Assembly: GCA_029573725.1 (NCBI GenBank)
Contig: JAKQDQ010000041.1
Span: forward strand, 108,390-172,389
DNA: 64,000 bases
Direction of reading: 5' to 3'
From: Verrucomicrobiota bacterium
Lineage (GTDB): Bacteria; Verrucomicrobiota; Verrucomicrobiia; Limisphaerales; JADLHS01
Shown here: positions 1 through 9,191 of the stretch, one piece after another
How the letters are laid out: the number at the start of each line of letters is the position of its first letter
Position numbering within the stretch: the stretch's first letter is position 1
Made by a program: the position numbers and the translations under genes
Notes under the pieces: model-generated
Databases searched by the model: none
The model's input: only the letters and a program-made list of their open reading frames with translations
Told to the model about the DNA's origin: nothing

Positions 1-379
1 ACCCACTGATGCCCACCAGCCCGGCAAACCGGTGCGGGTAATGCAATCCGGCCTCCATCGTCATCAGACAACCCTGGGAAAATCCGCCGACCGTGGTCTG
101 TTCGGTCGGGAAACCCGCCTGCCGTTGCGCGTCGAGCAGGTCGAACAGCAATTTGCGGCTGCGGTGGATCCCGGGCGTGCGCTCGCCATCCAGGTCAAAC
201 CAGGAATAGCCGCCGTAGTAGTCATCCGGGGCGTTGACCAGCAGGTAGTTCAACCACGGCAGTTGCAGCGCCTCCGGCAGCCAGCGATAGCCTTCAAGGC
301 TGTCGCCCAAGCCGTGCAACATGATCATTAAATGCTTTGAACCGGAGTCGGGGGCGGGAATTAATTCACTGTGTAACAT
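1..379 (-). CDS. Alpha/beta-hydrolase esterase (phospholipase/carboxylesterase family), 3' end cut by window edge
   Basis: Reading leftward from an ATG at 379, the frame stays open to the window edge, giving about 126 residues of N-terminal part. Near the start is MIMLHGLGDS, the beta-strand and oxyanion-hole segment of alpha/beta hydrolases. Near the edge is GGFSQGCLMTMEAGL, the nucleophile elbow with the catalytic Ser (G-F-S-Q-G). This combination is typical of the small cytoplasmic carboxylesterase/lysophospholipase family (YpfH/EstB type). The catalytic Asp and His would lie outside the window. The gene follows the cytochrome gene on the same strand after 38 nt, so the two may be cotranscribed. 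The natural substrate cannot be told from sequence. Confidence 0.85.
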   Translation of the reverse strand, partial: MLHSELIPAPDSGSKHLMIMLHGLGDSLEGYRWLPEALQLPWLNYLLVNAPDDYYGGYSWFDLDGERTPGIHRSRKLLFDLLDAQRQAGFPTEQTTVGGFSQGCLMTMEAGLHYPHRFAGLVGISG

Positions 380-417
380 AAACTGGAGAGCGGCCGCCGG
401 TTCACACTGGCGCAGGC

Positions 418-1245
418 TCACTTGGGGTTGGCGGCGATACTGGCGCGAATGGCCTGCAGAATCTCCGGCCCCGGCTCGAGTTCGCGCAGGGTCACCGGTT
501 GTGTCTGGCGGTTGGATTTCAACCACCAATTGAGCACGGCCAATTGCGCGGAGGAGGGTTGGGGTTTGCCGTCGGGCGGCATGTGGTCCTCGTCCCCCTC
601 GGGCAGGTTGATGTGCCAGCCGATCAAGGTTTGCGCTCCTTCCGCCGGGGCAAAGAGGGAGCCTGAATCGCCGCCCTTCAGCACTTGTTCCGCATTATCG
701 AGGCGCAAACCGCCCTTGGATTTCGTTTCGCCATGGCAACTGATGCAATAATCATTGAACAGAGGCTGGATGAAGGTGGAGTAAACCGGCTGCGCCAGCA
801 AGACCTCGCTGGAGACGGGGGCCGCAGCGGGAAGACGCTTTTTCGGCCAGGAAAGAAAGCCGCTCCCATGAGTGAGCGATCCTCCGAAGTGACCGGCGAC
901 GCCGAGCAGGATCAAGGTGACGAACAAACTGCGGCGATAGGCAGTAAACCAACCGCGTTGCCGGATGATCCAAAGCAGCAGCACCGCCACCCCGGCCAGG
1001 GTGCCAAGCCAGCGATGCCAGAACAAAGTCCGCGCCTCATAGTGCGGGTTGATGGCCATGAACCAGCCCAGGAGCACGCTACTCAGCGCCGCCGGTATCG
1101 TGAACAGCAGAATCAACCGGTTGGCCACCCGGAGCCGGCGGCCGCCCGGACGCAGGGCCAGCCACTCAAACAGCCCCAACAACACCAGGAAACCGATGGG
1201 CAGGTGGACAATTAGTGGGTGAAATTTACCTAGATACTCAATCAT
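418..1245 (-). CDS. Membrane protein with DUF2231-like helices and a planctomycete-type cytochrome c domain
   Basis: This 275-residue protein has two parts. The N-terminal 140 residues contain about four hydrophobic helices, beginning FHPLIVHLPIGFLVLLG, which resembles the DUF2231 membrane module with conserved histidines. After a linker comes a c-type heme site, NDYCISCHGETKSKGG (CxxCH near residue 168), followed by LRLDN and a later DHMPPDG segment. That pattern matches the planctomycete cytochrome c (PSCyt1-like) domain common in PVC bacteria. The heme domain should face the periplasm and take part in electron transfer; the partner is unknown. It probably shares a transcript with the esterase downstream. 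Confidence 0.85.
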   Translation of the reverse strand: MIEYLGKFHPLIVHLPIGFLVLLGLFEWLALRPGGRRLRVANRLILLFTIPAALSSVLLGWFMAINPHYEARTLFWHRWLGTLAGVAVLLLWIIRQRGWFTAYRRSLFVTLILLGVAGHFGGSLTHGSGFLSWPKKRLPAAAPVSSEVLLAQPVYSTFIQPLFNDYCISCHGETKSKGGLRLDNAEQVLKGGDSGSLFAPAEGAQTLIGWHINLPEGDEDHMPPDGKPQPSSAQLAVLNWWLKSNRQTQPVTLRELEPGPEILQAIRASIAANPK

Positions 1246-1804
1246 GCTTGGACGGCAAATTGCGCGCCGCCAGAGTGGCAGATTCGCGCTCCCGCCTCAA
1301 TCGCAGAATGTGGATGTCCTTCGACCCGTCGCCGTCAAGCGGGCCGGAGGCGGAATGCAACTGCAGGTGCGCGTGGCGCGGGTTGGTCCGGTCAGCGATG
1401 CCGGGAGAAGTTCTGGGGCCATTCGTCGTCCCTGCCACGGAGGCGCGGAGGTACTGCCAACGCGCCATTGGATTTTAAAGCCGTGCGCTAATTCCCGCCG
1501 ATTGGTCACTTCGCAGGCTGCGACAGGTCACACCGTTCGCCGCGATGGACCGCTGCCGCCAGACCGGGGGCGGCCCGGTGAAAGCTTTTCCCGCCCCGGG
1601 AATTCCACGGGGCAATGCGCTGCGCAACTTGGGAAACTGGACAAGCGCCATGCAGGTTTTCCACACGCCGGACAAGGTCCCGGGATTCCGGCTCGTTCGG
1701 AATCTGAACATCGTTCCGTAAGCGCTTGATAATCGTGTCGTGTTCCCGGACGTCGCACCATCGCGACGATGTTGGCAACGATTCTGCATGGGCGGGTTCG
1801 ACGT
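1246..1804. other. Intergenic region without a supported gene
   Basis: About 560 bp between divergent genes. Short open frames exist on both strands, but none shows a recognisable domain or convincing start. It presumably holds the promoters of the cytochrome gene (leftward) and the exported FN3 protein (rightward); no consensus promoter stands out. A leftward 76-codon frame (1238-1468) overlaps the cytochrome start but looks like chance coding in GC-rich DNA. Confidence 0.5.
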
Positions 1805-3118
1805 ATGTTGTATCAAGGAGTCGTATCGAGAGGGAGGTTCGCGACGGTTGTCACGCTTCTCATTGTTTCCATCACCAGCCCAGGTTCATTCTCCGCCCGC
1901 GCCGCCGAGGTCCGGCTGGCCTGGGATCCGTCCCCGGATCCGCAGGTGGTGGGTTACCGCATCCATTACGGGCCGGGCAGCGGCAGTTATACCAACGCGA
2001 TCACGGTGGGCGCGGCGACCACGGCGACGATCTCCGGATTGCTGGTGGGGGCGACCTATTATTTCGCCGCCACCGCGTTCAATACGAACGGGGATGAGAG
2101 CGTTTTCTCGAATGAAGTGATGTATCAGCCCCTGCCGCCGGCCAACCAGCCCCCCACGCTCGGCGCGATTGCCGATGTGACGGTGAATGAAGGCGTCGGG
2201 CAGCAAACGGTGAATCTCTCGGGCATCGGCAGCGGCGCATCGAATGAACTGCAGACGCTGGTGGTGACCGCCAGATCGAGCAATCCGGCGTTGATCCCCG
2301 ATCCCACGGTCACTTACACCAGTCCCAATACGACAGGCACGTTGCGCTTCACCCCGGTGGCCTTCGGTTTCGGCACCGCCAGCATCACCGTCACGGTGGA
2401 TGATGGCGGCGCGAGCAACAACCTCGTCACGCGGACCTTTACCGTCACGGTCAATCCAGTGAACCAGCCACCCACACTCAACACATTGACGGACCTGGTC
2501 CTGAACGAAGGCGATGGCTTGCAGACCGTCAACCTGTCCGGCATCACCAGTGGCGCAACGAACGAGACTCAAACCCTCGGGGTGACGGCAACTTCCAGCA
2601 ACCCGGGCTTGATCCCGCATCCCACTGTGATCTATTCCAGCCCGGATGCCATCGGGGCGCTCCGGTTCACCCCCGTGGCGGGAGCGGCCGGCGGGGCGGT
2701 CATCTCCGTCACGGTGAACGACGGCGCAGCCAGCAACAACACGCTGACCCGTACGTTCAACGTGTCGGTGAATCGCCGACCCACCATCTCGACCATCGCC
2801 GATCAATCGGTGGCGATGGGGGCGGTCGTCCCGCCAATTTCGTTTATGATTGACGACGAGGAAACGGCCGCCAGCAGTCTGGCCGTCACCGTGACTTCGA
2901 CGAATCAATCGCTCCTTGCCGATGCGGATATCGTGATCAGCGGCTCCGGGGCCAGCCGCAGCCTGAACCTGTTGCCGGCGGCGGACCAGGCCGGGGTTAC
3001 GGAGATCACCGTCACCGTGAATGACGGTCGGGCCAGCGCGGATCGGATTTTCCTGTTCACCGTCCGGCAGCGTCCCGCAGCGCCCGGGGGGCTGAGAATC
3101 GTGCAGATCGCGCCGTAA
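1805..3118 (+). CDS. Exported protein with an FN3 domain and three Ig/cadherin-like repeats
   Basis: The ATG at 1805 is chosen over the in-frame ATG at 1769 because it puts a signal peptide at the N-terminus: a basic start, the hydrophobic stretch VVTLLIVSITSPGSFS, then an ARA cleavage site. The mature protein begins with a fibronectin type III domain (VRLAWDPSPDPQVVGYRIHYG). Two near-identical repeats of about 105 residues follow, each starting NQPPTL and containing NEG..QTVNLSGI and TLRFTPVA/ALRFTPVA, then a more divergent third copy. The protein stops abruptly after GGLRIVQIAP, a linker-like sequence, so a C-terminal module may be missing. Probable role in surface or extracellular binding; ligand unknown. 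Confidence 0.8.
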   Translation: MLYQGVVSRGRFATVVTLLIVSITSPGSFSARAAEVRLAWDPSPDPQVVGYRIHYGPGSGSYTNAITVGAATTATISGLLVGATYYFAATAFNTNGDESVFSNEVMYQPLPPANQPPTLGAIADVTVNEGVGQQTVNLSGIGSGASNELQTLVVTARSSNPALIPDPTVTYTSPNTTGTLRFTPVAFGFGTASITVTVDDGGASNNLVTRTFTVTVNPVNQPPTLNTLTDLVLNEGDGLQTVNLSGITSGATNETQTLGVTATSSNPGLIPHPTVIYSSPDAIGALRFTPVAGAAGGAVISVTVNDGAASNNTLTRTFNVSVNRRPTISTIADQSVAMGAVVPPISFMIDDEETAASSLAVTVTSTNQSLLADADIVISGSGASRSLNLLPAADQAGVTEITVTVNDGRASADRIFLFTVRQRPAAPGGLRIVQIAP

Positions 3119-3201
3119 CCCCGGGACGGGACACCTGGCGTGCCCGGCCTTGGGCTTTCGAAAAATGATCTTGGCCGGACGCTGCCCGGCGATAGGATCA
3201 C

Positions 3202-3648
3202 ATGGTGAGCAGGAAGAGCGGCAAGATCGCCGGGCGCATCGCCGCCTTTCAAGGCGGGCCGCTGGACGCGCATTACCTGGCCTATTTCGATTGTTTCAAT
3301 CAGCAGCAGTTTTATGAGGCGCATGATGTGTTGGAGGAACTCTGGCTGACGGAGCGCCACGGGCCGTTGGGGAAATTTTACCAGGGGTTGATTCAACTGG
3401 CTGGAGCGTTTGTACACCTGCAAAAAGACCGGCTGCGACCGGCCGCCGCCCTGCTCAAGCTGGCCCGCGCCAACTTGAGCCGGCATCTGCCGGTGCGGGA
3501 ACAGCTTGATCTCACGGAAGTGCTGGCGCTGACCGGACAATGGCTCGACTGGTTGGAAACGGAACAGTTCACGCGGAACCCCCTGCAGAAACACCCCGCG
3601 CCCAGGTTGCAGTTGCAAGCGGAAGACCGGCCGGACTGCGCTGTGTGA
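3202..3648 (+). CDS. DUF309 domain-containing protein
   Basis: A 148-residue soluble protein carrying the DUF309 signature in its middle: FYEAHDVLEELWL, then GKFYQGLIQLAGAFVHLQ and an A-rich helix (AAALLKLARANL). The family folds as a small helical bundle and has no established biochemical function. The C-terminal 25 residues are polar and look disordered. The gene stands alone between the exported repeat protein and nifJ, 83 bp from the former, so an operon is not obvious. Confidence 0.85.
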   Translation: MVSRKSGKIAGRIAAFQGGPLDAHYLAYFDCFNQQQFYEAHDVLEELWLTERHGPLGKFYQGLIQLAGAFVHLQKDRLRPAAALLKLARANLSRHLPVREQLDLTEVLALTGQWLDWLETEQFTRNPLQKHPAPRLQLQAEDRPDCAV

Positions 3649-3761
3649 GCGGTGCGCCACCAGGCCGCACATCCGGCGGGCGGCGTTAACGCAATTTCTG
3701 GGCATTGATTGACAAGAGATGGTTTTCCAGATGCCGCCATCTCGGGGACGCTGTTGTGCAG

Positions 3762-6700
3762 ATGAAACAAGCGCACTTTCAGACCCTGGACGCGAATGAA
3801 GCCGTGGCCCGGATTGCCTACCAGCTCAGCGAGGTGATCGCCATCTATCCCATCACTCCGGCGTCGCCGATGGGGGAATGGGCGGATCAGTGGGCGGCGT
3901 ACCACCGGCATAATTTCTGGGGCACGGTGCCGGCGGTGGTCGAGATGCAAAGCGAGGCCGGAGCCGCCGGTGCGGTGCATGGCGCCCTGCAAACCGGGGC
4001 GCTCGCCACCACCTTCACCGCATCGCAGGGCTTGCTGCTGATGATTCCCAACATGTACAAAATTGCCGGGGAACTGACCCCGACGGTGTTTCACATCGCG
4101 GCCCGCTCAATTGCCGCGCAGGCGTTGTCCATTTTTGGCGATCATCAGGATGTCATGGCCGCCCGGCAGACCGGTTGGGCGATGCTGTGTTCCAACTCGG
4201 TGCAGGAGGCCCAGGACCTGGCGCTGATTGCGCACGCCGCAACGTTGGAGTCCCGGATTCCCTTTGTGCATTTCTTCGATGGGTTCCGCACCTCGCACGA
4301 AGTGGGCAAGATCGAAATGATCACCGCCGCGACTCTCCGGGCCATGATCAAGGAAGAACTGGTCACGGCGCATCGGGAGCGCGGACTGACGCCGGACCGT
4401 CCGGTGCTGCGCGGCACGGCCCAGAATCCCGACGTTTATTTCCAAGCGCGCGAGGCGGTCAATCCGTTCTACGCCCGGTGTGCCGCGATTGTCGCCGCGA
4501 CGATGGCGCGGTTTGGTGAACTGACCGGACGCACCTATCAGCCGTACGAATATCACGGCGCGCCGGATGCGGAATCGGTAATTGTTCTGATGGGGTCGGG
4601 GGCGGAGACGGTGCATGAAACGGTGGACCACCTGAACGCCCATGGTCAGCGGCTGGGGGTGTTGAAGGTGCGGCTCTACCGGCCGTGGGACGCGGAACGC
4701 TTCGTGGCCGCACTCCCGGCGTCGGTACGGAAGATGGCCGTGCTGGATCGGACGAAGGAGCCAGGGGCGGGTGGCGAGCCGCTCTACCTGGATGTGCTGC
4801 AGGCGCTCGCCGAGGCCGGGCGCAAGGCGACCACCGCGGGAGCGTTCCCCGTGGCGCCGGTCGTGGTCGGAGGACGCTACGGCCTGTCTTCCAAGGAATT
4901 CACCCCGGCGATGGTGAAGGCGGTGTTTGACAACCTGGCGGCCCCCGCACCCGCAAACCATTTCACGGTGGGGATCAACGACGACGTGTGCCAGACGAGC
5001 CTGGTGGTGGACGAGACGTTTTCGATCGAACCGCCGGAGGTGACGCGGGCCCTGTTTTATGGACTGGGCTCGGACGGCACCGTGGGCGCCAACAAGGAAT
5101 CCATCAAGATCATCGGTGAGAACACCGGGTATTTTGCGCAGGGTTATTTCGTTTATGATTCCAAAAAAGCCGGCGCAACCACCGTGTCGCACTTGCGCTT
5201 CGGCCCCCGACCGATCCGTTCGACCTACCTCATCACGCAGGCGAATTTCGTCGCGTGCCATCAACCGCTGTTCCTGCAACGCATGAACGTGGCGGAATGT
5301 CTCGTGCCGGGCGGCACATTGTTGTTGAATTCCCCGCACCCGCCCGAAGCGGTCTGGCAGCATCTGCCCCCGGAAACGCAGCGGGATTTGATCGCGAAGC
5401 GGGCGAAGGTGTACACCATTGACGCGCTCCGCGTGGCGCGCGCCGCCGGGATGGGGTTGCGGATCAATACCGTGATGCAAACCTGCTTCTTCTCGGTGTC
5501 CGGGGTGCTGCCGCGCGACGCGGCCATCGACGCCATCAAAGATTCCATCCGGAAAGCCTACGGGAAAAAGGGGGACGAAGTGGTGCAGAGGAACATCGCC
5601 GCGGTGGATACGACCCTGGCCAATCTCTGCGCGGTGCCGGTGCCGGAGGCCGTGGACAGCGTGACCGCCATCCGGCCGCCGGTGCCGGATGGCGCGCCGG
5701 AGTTTGTGCGGCGCGTGCTCGGGCCGGTGATTGCCGGGAAAGGCGACCGCCTGCCGGTCAGCGCCCTGCCCAACGACGGCACGTATCCGACCGCCACGGC
5801 CAGGTGGGAGAAGCGGAATCTGGCGGTGGAGGTGCCGGTGTGGGAGCCGGACATTTGCATCCAATGCGGAAAATGCGTCTTTGTGTGTCCGCACGCGGCA
5901 ATTCGCAGCAAGGTGTACGACGATGCCGTTTTGGATCCGGCGGGATTTTTATCCGTGCCGGCGCGTTTGCCCGAGTGGAAGGACAAGCGTTATACACTGC
6001 AGGTGGCGGTGGAGGATTGCACCGGCTGCGGTGTTTGCGTGGACGTCTGCCCGGCCCGGAACAAGTCCGAGGCCAAACTGAAAGCCATCAACATGCAGCC
6101 GCAGGCGCCCGTGCGGCAGGCGGGGATCAGGAATTGGGAACATTTTCTGACAATCCCGGAATTGGACCGGCGGACGGTTTCGACCCAGAACGTGCGCAGC
6201 ATGCAGACTTTGGAATCCCTGTTTGAATTTTCGGGTGCGTGTGCGGGGTGCGGGGAGACCCCCTACATCAAGCTGCTGACACAACTTTTCGGCGATCGGA
6301 TGATCGTGGCCAACGCCACCGGTTGTTCCTCCATTTATGGCGGCAACCTGCCCACCACGCCGTGGACGAAAAATCATGAAGGCCGCGGACCGGCCTGGAG
6401 CAATTCGTTGTTCGAGGACAACGCGGAATTCGGGCTGGGGTTCCGGGTGAGCCTGGACAAGCAGCGCCAGTTTGCCGGTGAGTTGTTGCAACAACTGTCC
6501 GGCGCACTCGGCGCGGAATGGGTGGAGGGCCTGTTGACGGCAGATCAGAAGGATGAAGCCGGCATTTATGAGCAACGCGAGCGGGTCGCCGAATTGAAAC
6601 GCCGGCTCGCGACGCTGAATTCCCCGGAAGCCCGGCGCCTGCTGGTCCTGGCGGACATGCTGGTGCGCAAGAGCGTGTGGATCATCGGCGGGGACGGCTG

Positions 6701-7373
6701 GGGTTACGACATTGGCTACGGTGGCCTGGATCACGTGCTGGCTAGCGGTCACAATGTGAAGGTGCTGTTGCTGGATACGGAGGTTTATTCCAACACCGGC
6801 GGCCAGGCCTCGAAAGCCACGCCGCTGGGGGCGGTGGCGAAATTTGCGGTGGGGGGCAAGCCGGCGGCGAAGAAGGACCTGGGGCTGATCGCCATGACGT
6901 ACGGAAACATCTACGTGGCCAGCGTGGCGATGGGAGCGAAGGATGAGCACACGCTGAAAGCGTTTCTGGAGGCCGAGGCCTATGAAGGGCCGGCGTTGAT
7001 CATTGCCTATTCGCAGTGCATTGCGCACGGCATCAACATGGCCACCGGCATGCAAAACCAGAAGGCGGCGGTGAACTCCGGACACTGGTTGTTGTATCGG
7101 TACCATCCCGACCGCGCGGCGCGCGGGGAGAATCCGTTGCAATTGGATTCCGGCAATCCGCGCCTCAAACTGGGCGAATATCGGGCCATGGAAAACCGCT
7201 ACAAAATGCTGGGCAAGAGCCATCCGGAGGCGGCGCAAACCCTGCTGACGCGCGCGCAGGAAGAGGTGAATTTGCGGTGGAAGCTCTACCAGCACCTGGC
7301 GGCCCGGGAGTGGAAGCCCGGAGAGGACCCGCCTGAAACGCCCGTGCCGGCGGCCATGGGCGCGGCCAAGTAA
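3762..7373 (+). CDS. nifJ: Pyruvate:ferredoxin (flavodoxin) oxidoreductase, single-chain
   Basis: Catalyses CoA-dependent oxidative decarboxylation of pyruvate to acetyl-CoA, passing electrons to ferredoxin or flavodoxin. All domains of the roughly 1200-residue fused enzyme are present. The N-terminal pyruvate-binding domain contains YPITPASPMGEWAD. The gamma domain contains GSDGTVGANKESIKIIGE. Two [4Fe-4S] motifs follow, CIQCGKCVFVCP (about residue 699) and CTGCGVCVDVCP (about 753). Then come CAGCGETPY (about 827) and the thiamine-diphosphate site GGDGWGYDIGYGG (about 975) with DTEVYSNTGGQ. The ATG at 3762 matches where family members begin (TLDANEAVARIAY follows); an upstream TTG at 3705 in frame is less likely. 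It heads a run of redox genes. Confidence 0.96.
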   Translation: MKQAHFQTLDANEAVARIAYQLSEVIAIYPITPASPMGEWADQWAAYHRHNFWGTVPAVVEMQSEAGAAGAVHGALQTGALATTFTASQGLLLMIPNMYKIAGELTPTVFHIAARSIAAQALSIFGDHQDVMAARQTGWAMLCSNSVQEAQDLALIAHAATLESRIPFVHFFDGFRTSHEVGKIEMITAATLRAMIKEELVTAHRERGLTPDRPVLRGTAQNPDVYFQAREAVNPFYARCAAIVAATMARFGELTGRTYQPYEYHGAPDAESVIVLMGSGAETVHETVDHLNAHGQRLGVLKVRLYRPWDAERFVAALPASVRKMAVLDRTKEPGAGGEPLYLDVLQALAEAGRKATTAGAFPVAPVVVGGRYGLSSKEFTPAMVKAVFDNLAAPAPANHFTVGINDDVCQTSLVVDETFSIEPPEVTRALFYGLGSDGTVGANKESIKIIGENTGYFAQGYFVYDSKKAGATTVSHLRFGPRPIRSTYLITQANFVACHQPLFLQRMNVAECLVPGGTLLLNSPHPPEAVWQHLPPETQRDLIAKRAKVYTIDALRVARAAGMGLRINTVMQTCFFSVSGVLPRDAAIDAIKDSIRKAYGKKGDEVVQRNIAAVDTTLANLCAVPVPEAVDSVTAIRPPVPDGAPEFVRRVLGPVIAGKGDRLPVSALPNDGTYPTATARWEKRNLAVEVPVWEPDICIQCGKCVFVCPHAAIRSKVYDDAVLDPAGFLSVPARLPEWKDKRYTLQVAVEDCTGCGVCVDVCPARNKSEAKLKAINMQPQAPVRQAGIRNWEHFLTIPELDRRTVSTQNVRSMQTLESLFEFSGACAGCGETPYIKLLTQLFGDRMIVANATGCSSIYGGNLPTTPWTKNHEGRGPAWSNSLFEDNAEFGLGFRVSLDKQRQFAGELLQQLSGALGAEWVEGLLTADQKDEAGIYEQRERVAELKRRLATLNSPEARRLLVLADMLVRKSVWIIGGDGWGYDIGYGGLDHVLASGHNVKVLLLDTEVYSNTGGQASKATPLGAVAKFAVGGKPAAKKDLGLIAMTYGNIYVASVAMGAKDEHTLKAFLEAEAYEGPALIIAYSQCIAHGINMATGMQNQKAAVNSGHWLLYRYHPDRAARGENPLQLDSGNPRLKLGEYRAMENRYKMLGKSHPEAAQTLLTRAQEEVNLRWKLYQHLAAREWKPGEDPPETPVPAAMGAAK

Positions 7374-7444
7374 CATGCCGCCGGCCAATTAGATCATGCC
7401 GAAAACCACATAACGAAAGCCCTGGGCATTGCATAGGAGGCCTT

Positions 7445-8440
7445 ATGAACCTCGAAACCACTTATCTCGGTTTGAAACTCCGCTCCCCCCTGGTCCCCTC
7501 CGCAGCGCAACCGCTGACCGAGAACCTGGACCAGATCAAGCGCCTGGAAGCCGCCGGCGCGGGGGCGATCGTGCTGCACTCGTTGTTTGAAGAGCAGCTT
7601 TCGCTGGAACGCCGCGACTTGTTTGAGTGCCTGGAGCAGGGAACGGAAAGCTACGCCGAGGCGTTGAGCTATTTTCCCGTGCCCTCGGAATTTCACGTGG
7701 GGCCGGAGCTGTATTTAAAGAAACTGGCCCGGGCCAAGGCGGCCGTGCGGGTGCCGATCATCGGCAGCTTGAACGGAGCGACCCGCGGCAACTGGATGGA
7801 TTACGCCCGGCAGATGGAGCAGGCGGGCGCGGATGCGCTGGAGTTGAACATTTACTGGATTCCAACCGATCCATCCTTGACGGCGCTGGAAATCGAGAAT
7901 CGGTACGTGGACATCCTGCAGGCCGTCCGGCAGCAGGTGCGGATTCCGGTGGCGGTGAAGTTGAGTCCGTTCTTCACGAATTTTGCCCATGTGGCGCGAC
8001 GGCTGGAGGCCGCGGGCGCGGACGGACTGGTGCTGTTCAACCGGTTTTATCAGCCGGACCTGGATCTGGAGGCGCTGGAGGTGACCAACAAGGTGTTGTT
8101 GAGCACGCCCATGGCCATGCGCCTGCCGTTGCGCTGGACGGCCATCCTGCGCGATCAGCTGCAGTTGAGCCTGGCCGCGAGCAGCGGCATCCACCGGGCC
8201 AGTGACGCGCTGAAAATGCTGATGGCGGGTGCCGACGTGACGATGATGTGTTCCGCGTTGTTGCGTTACGGGGAGCAGCATCTGGCGGTGGTGGAACGCG
8301 ACATGCGCCACTGGCTGGAGCAGCACGGGTATGCATCACTGGACCAGCTTCGTGGCAGCATGAGCCAGCGCAGCTGCCCCGACCCGACCGCGTTCGAGCG
8401 GGCGCAGTATGTGCGCGCCGTATCCAGCTACCCGCGGTGA
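7445..8440 (+). CDS. Dihydroorotate dehydrogenase-like FMN protein
   Basis: This 331-residue protein has the TIM-barrel of the DHOD/PreA family. Typical segments are IIGSLNGATRGNWMDYARQM, VAVKLSPFFTNFAHVARRLE and ADGLVLFNRFYQ, plus the C-terminal FMN phosphate-binding part (SSGIHRASDALKMLMAGADV). It starts behind an ideal Shine-Dalgarno, AGGAGG at 7435-7440. Pyrimidine synthesis is not the only possibility. The gene is directly downstream of nifJ, which suggests a flavoprotein that exchanges electrons with ferredoxin, as PreA-type enzymes do. That role is inference from position. The true substrate is unknown. Confidence 0.85.
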   Translation: MNLETTYLGLKLRSPLVPSAAQPLTENLDQIKRLEAAGAGAIVLHSLFEEQLSLERRDLFECLEQGTESYAEALSYFPVPSEFHVGPELYLKKLARAKAAVRVPIIGSLNGATRGNWMDYARQMEQAGADALELNIYWIPTDPSLTALEIENRYVDILQAVRQQVRIPVAVKLSPFFTNFAHVARRLEAAGADGLVLFNRFYQPDLDLEALEVTNKVLLSTPMAMRLPLRWTAILRDQLQLSLAASSGIHRASDALKMLMAGADVTMMCSALLRYGEQHLAVVERDMRHWLEQHGYASLDQLRGSMSQRSCPDPTAFERAQYVRAVSSYPR

Positions 8441-8530
8441 CTGGCCCGGACCGCTCGCGACTTGATTCGTGGTGCAGTGAATTTTAACCTCCCCACCAAT
8501 CGGGGCGGGCGGCGGTGGCGGGAAGATTAT

Positions 8531-9121
8531 ATGCTTGGCGAAGGGATCATCAAAGGCATGGTGGAGACGGCACGCAATTTCCTGGGCAGTTATGTCCGGG
8601 AAGACCGGCTGACCACCGTGCAGTATCCCGAGGAGCGCGAGCCGCAGATTGAGAACGCGCGGCAGTTTCCCTTCCTGGTCTATGACGGCGAGGATTGGGA
8701 AACGGGACTGCGCTGCGTGGCCTGCCAGATATGTGAAAAGGAGTGCCCGCCCCAGTGCATCTACATCGTCAAAAGCAAGGACAAGAAGCCGGACTACAAG
8801 GGACAGATGCAGTTTTATCCGGCAATCTTCGACATTGACCTCTCGGTGTGCATGAGCTGCCAGATTTGCGTCGAGGTTTGCCCGTTTGAAGCGATCAAAA
8901 TGGACACCGATTACGAATGGAGCACCCCGGACCGGTTCGCCGCTTTGCTCGTGCATAAGGATCAACTGGCCAGACCCAATGCGTACTATCAGCAGTTGCA
9001 TCCGACGGATGCCGCCGCCTCCGACGCCGTGCTCGCGCAGGAACGGGCCCGGGCGCAGGCCAAAGCCCGGGCGGCGGCGGAGCTCAAAACCAAGGCGGCG
9101 GCCCCGCCCCCAACCAGTTGA
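8531..9121 (+). CDS. nuoI: NADH-quinone oxidoreductase subunit I (2x[4Fe-4S])
   Basis: NuoI carries clusters N6a/N6b, which lead electrons toward NuoB and quinone in the peripheral arm of complex I. Two ferredoxin motifs are present: CVACQICEKECP (about residue 62) and CMSCQICVEVCP (about 107), the latter followed by FEAIKMDTDYE. The ATG at 8531 is preferred because GGGAAG lies just upstream and LGEGIIKGMVETARNFL then aligns with the family start; the frame is open from 8462. The C-terminal 50 residues are an Ala/Lys/Arg-rich tail beyond the usual domain. It is the first of eight consecutive complex I genes. Confidence 0.93.
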   Translation: MLGEGIIKGMVETARNFLGSYVREDRLTTVQYPEEREPQIENARQFPFLVYDGEDWETGLRCVACQICEKECPPQCIYIVKSKDKKPDYKGQMQFYPAIFDIDLSVCMSCQICVEVCPFEAIKMDTDYEWSTPDRFAALLVHKDQLARPNAYYQQLHPTDAAASDAVLAQERARAQAKARAAAELKTKAAAPPPTS

Positions 9122-9191
9122 AATGCCCATGTTGACGCCGCTTACGTTCGCTCCGGATTCCCTCCGGCGGCCGCCGGCTTAGAAGCTGCCC

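Noticed and set aside
1238..1468. 76-codon minus-strand frame overlapping the start of the cytochrome gene
   Set aside because: The overlap resembles coupling, and DGDGSKDIHIL hints at a calcium-binding repeat, but there is no start signal or family match.
4107..7388. Two long minus-strand open frames opposite nifJ (595 and 479 codons)
   Set aside because: nifJ on the + strand has every family motif; the antisense frames are His/Arg-rich and without recognisable domains.
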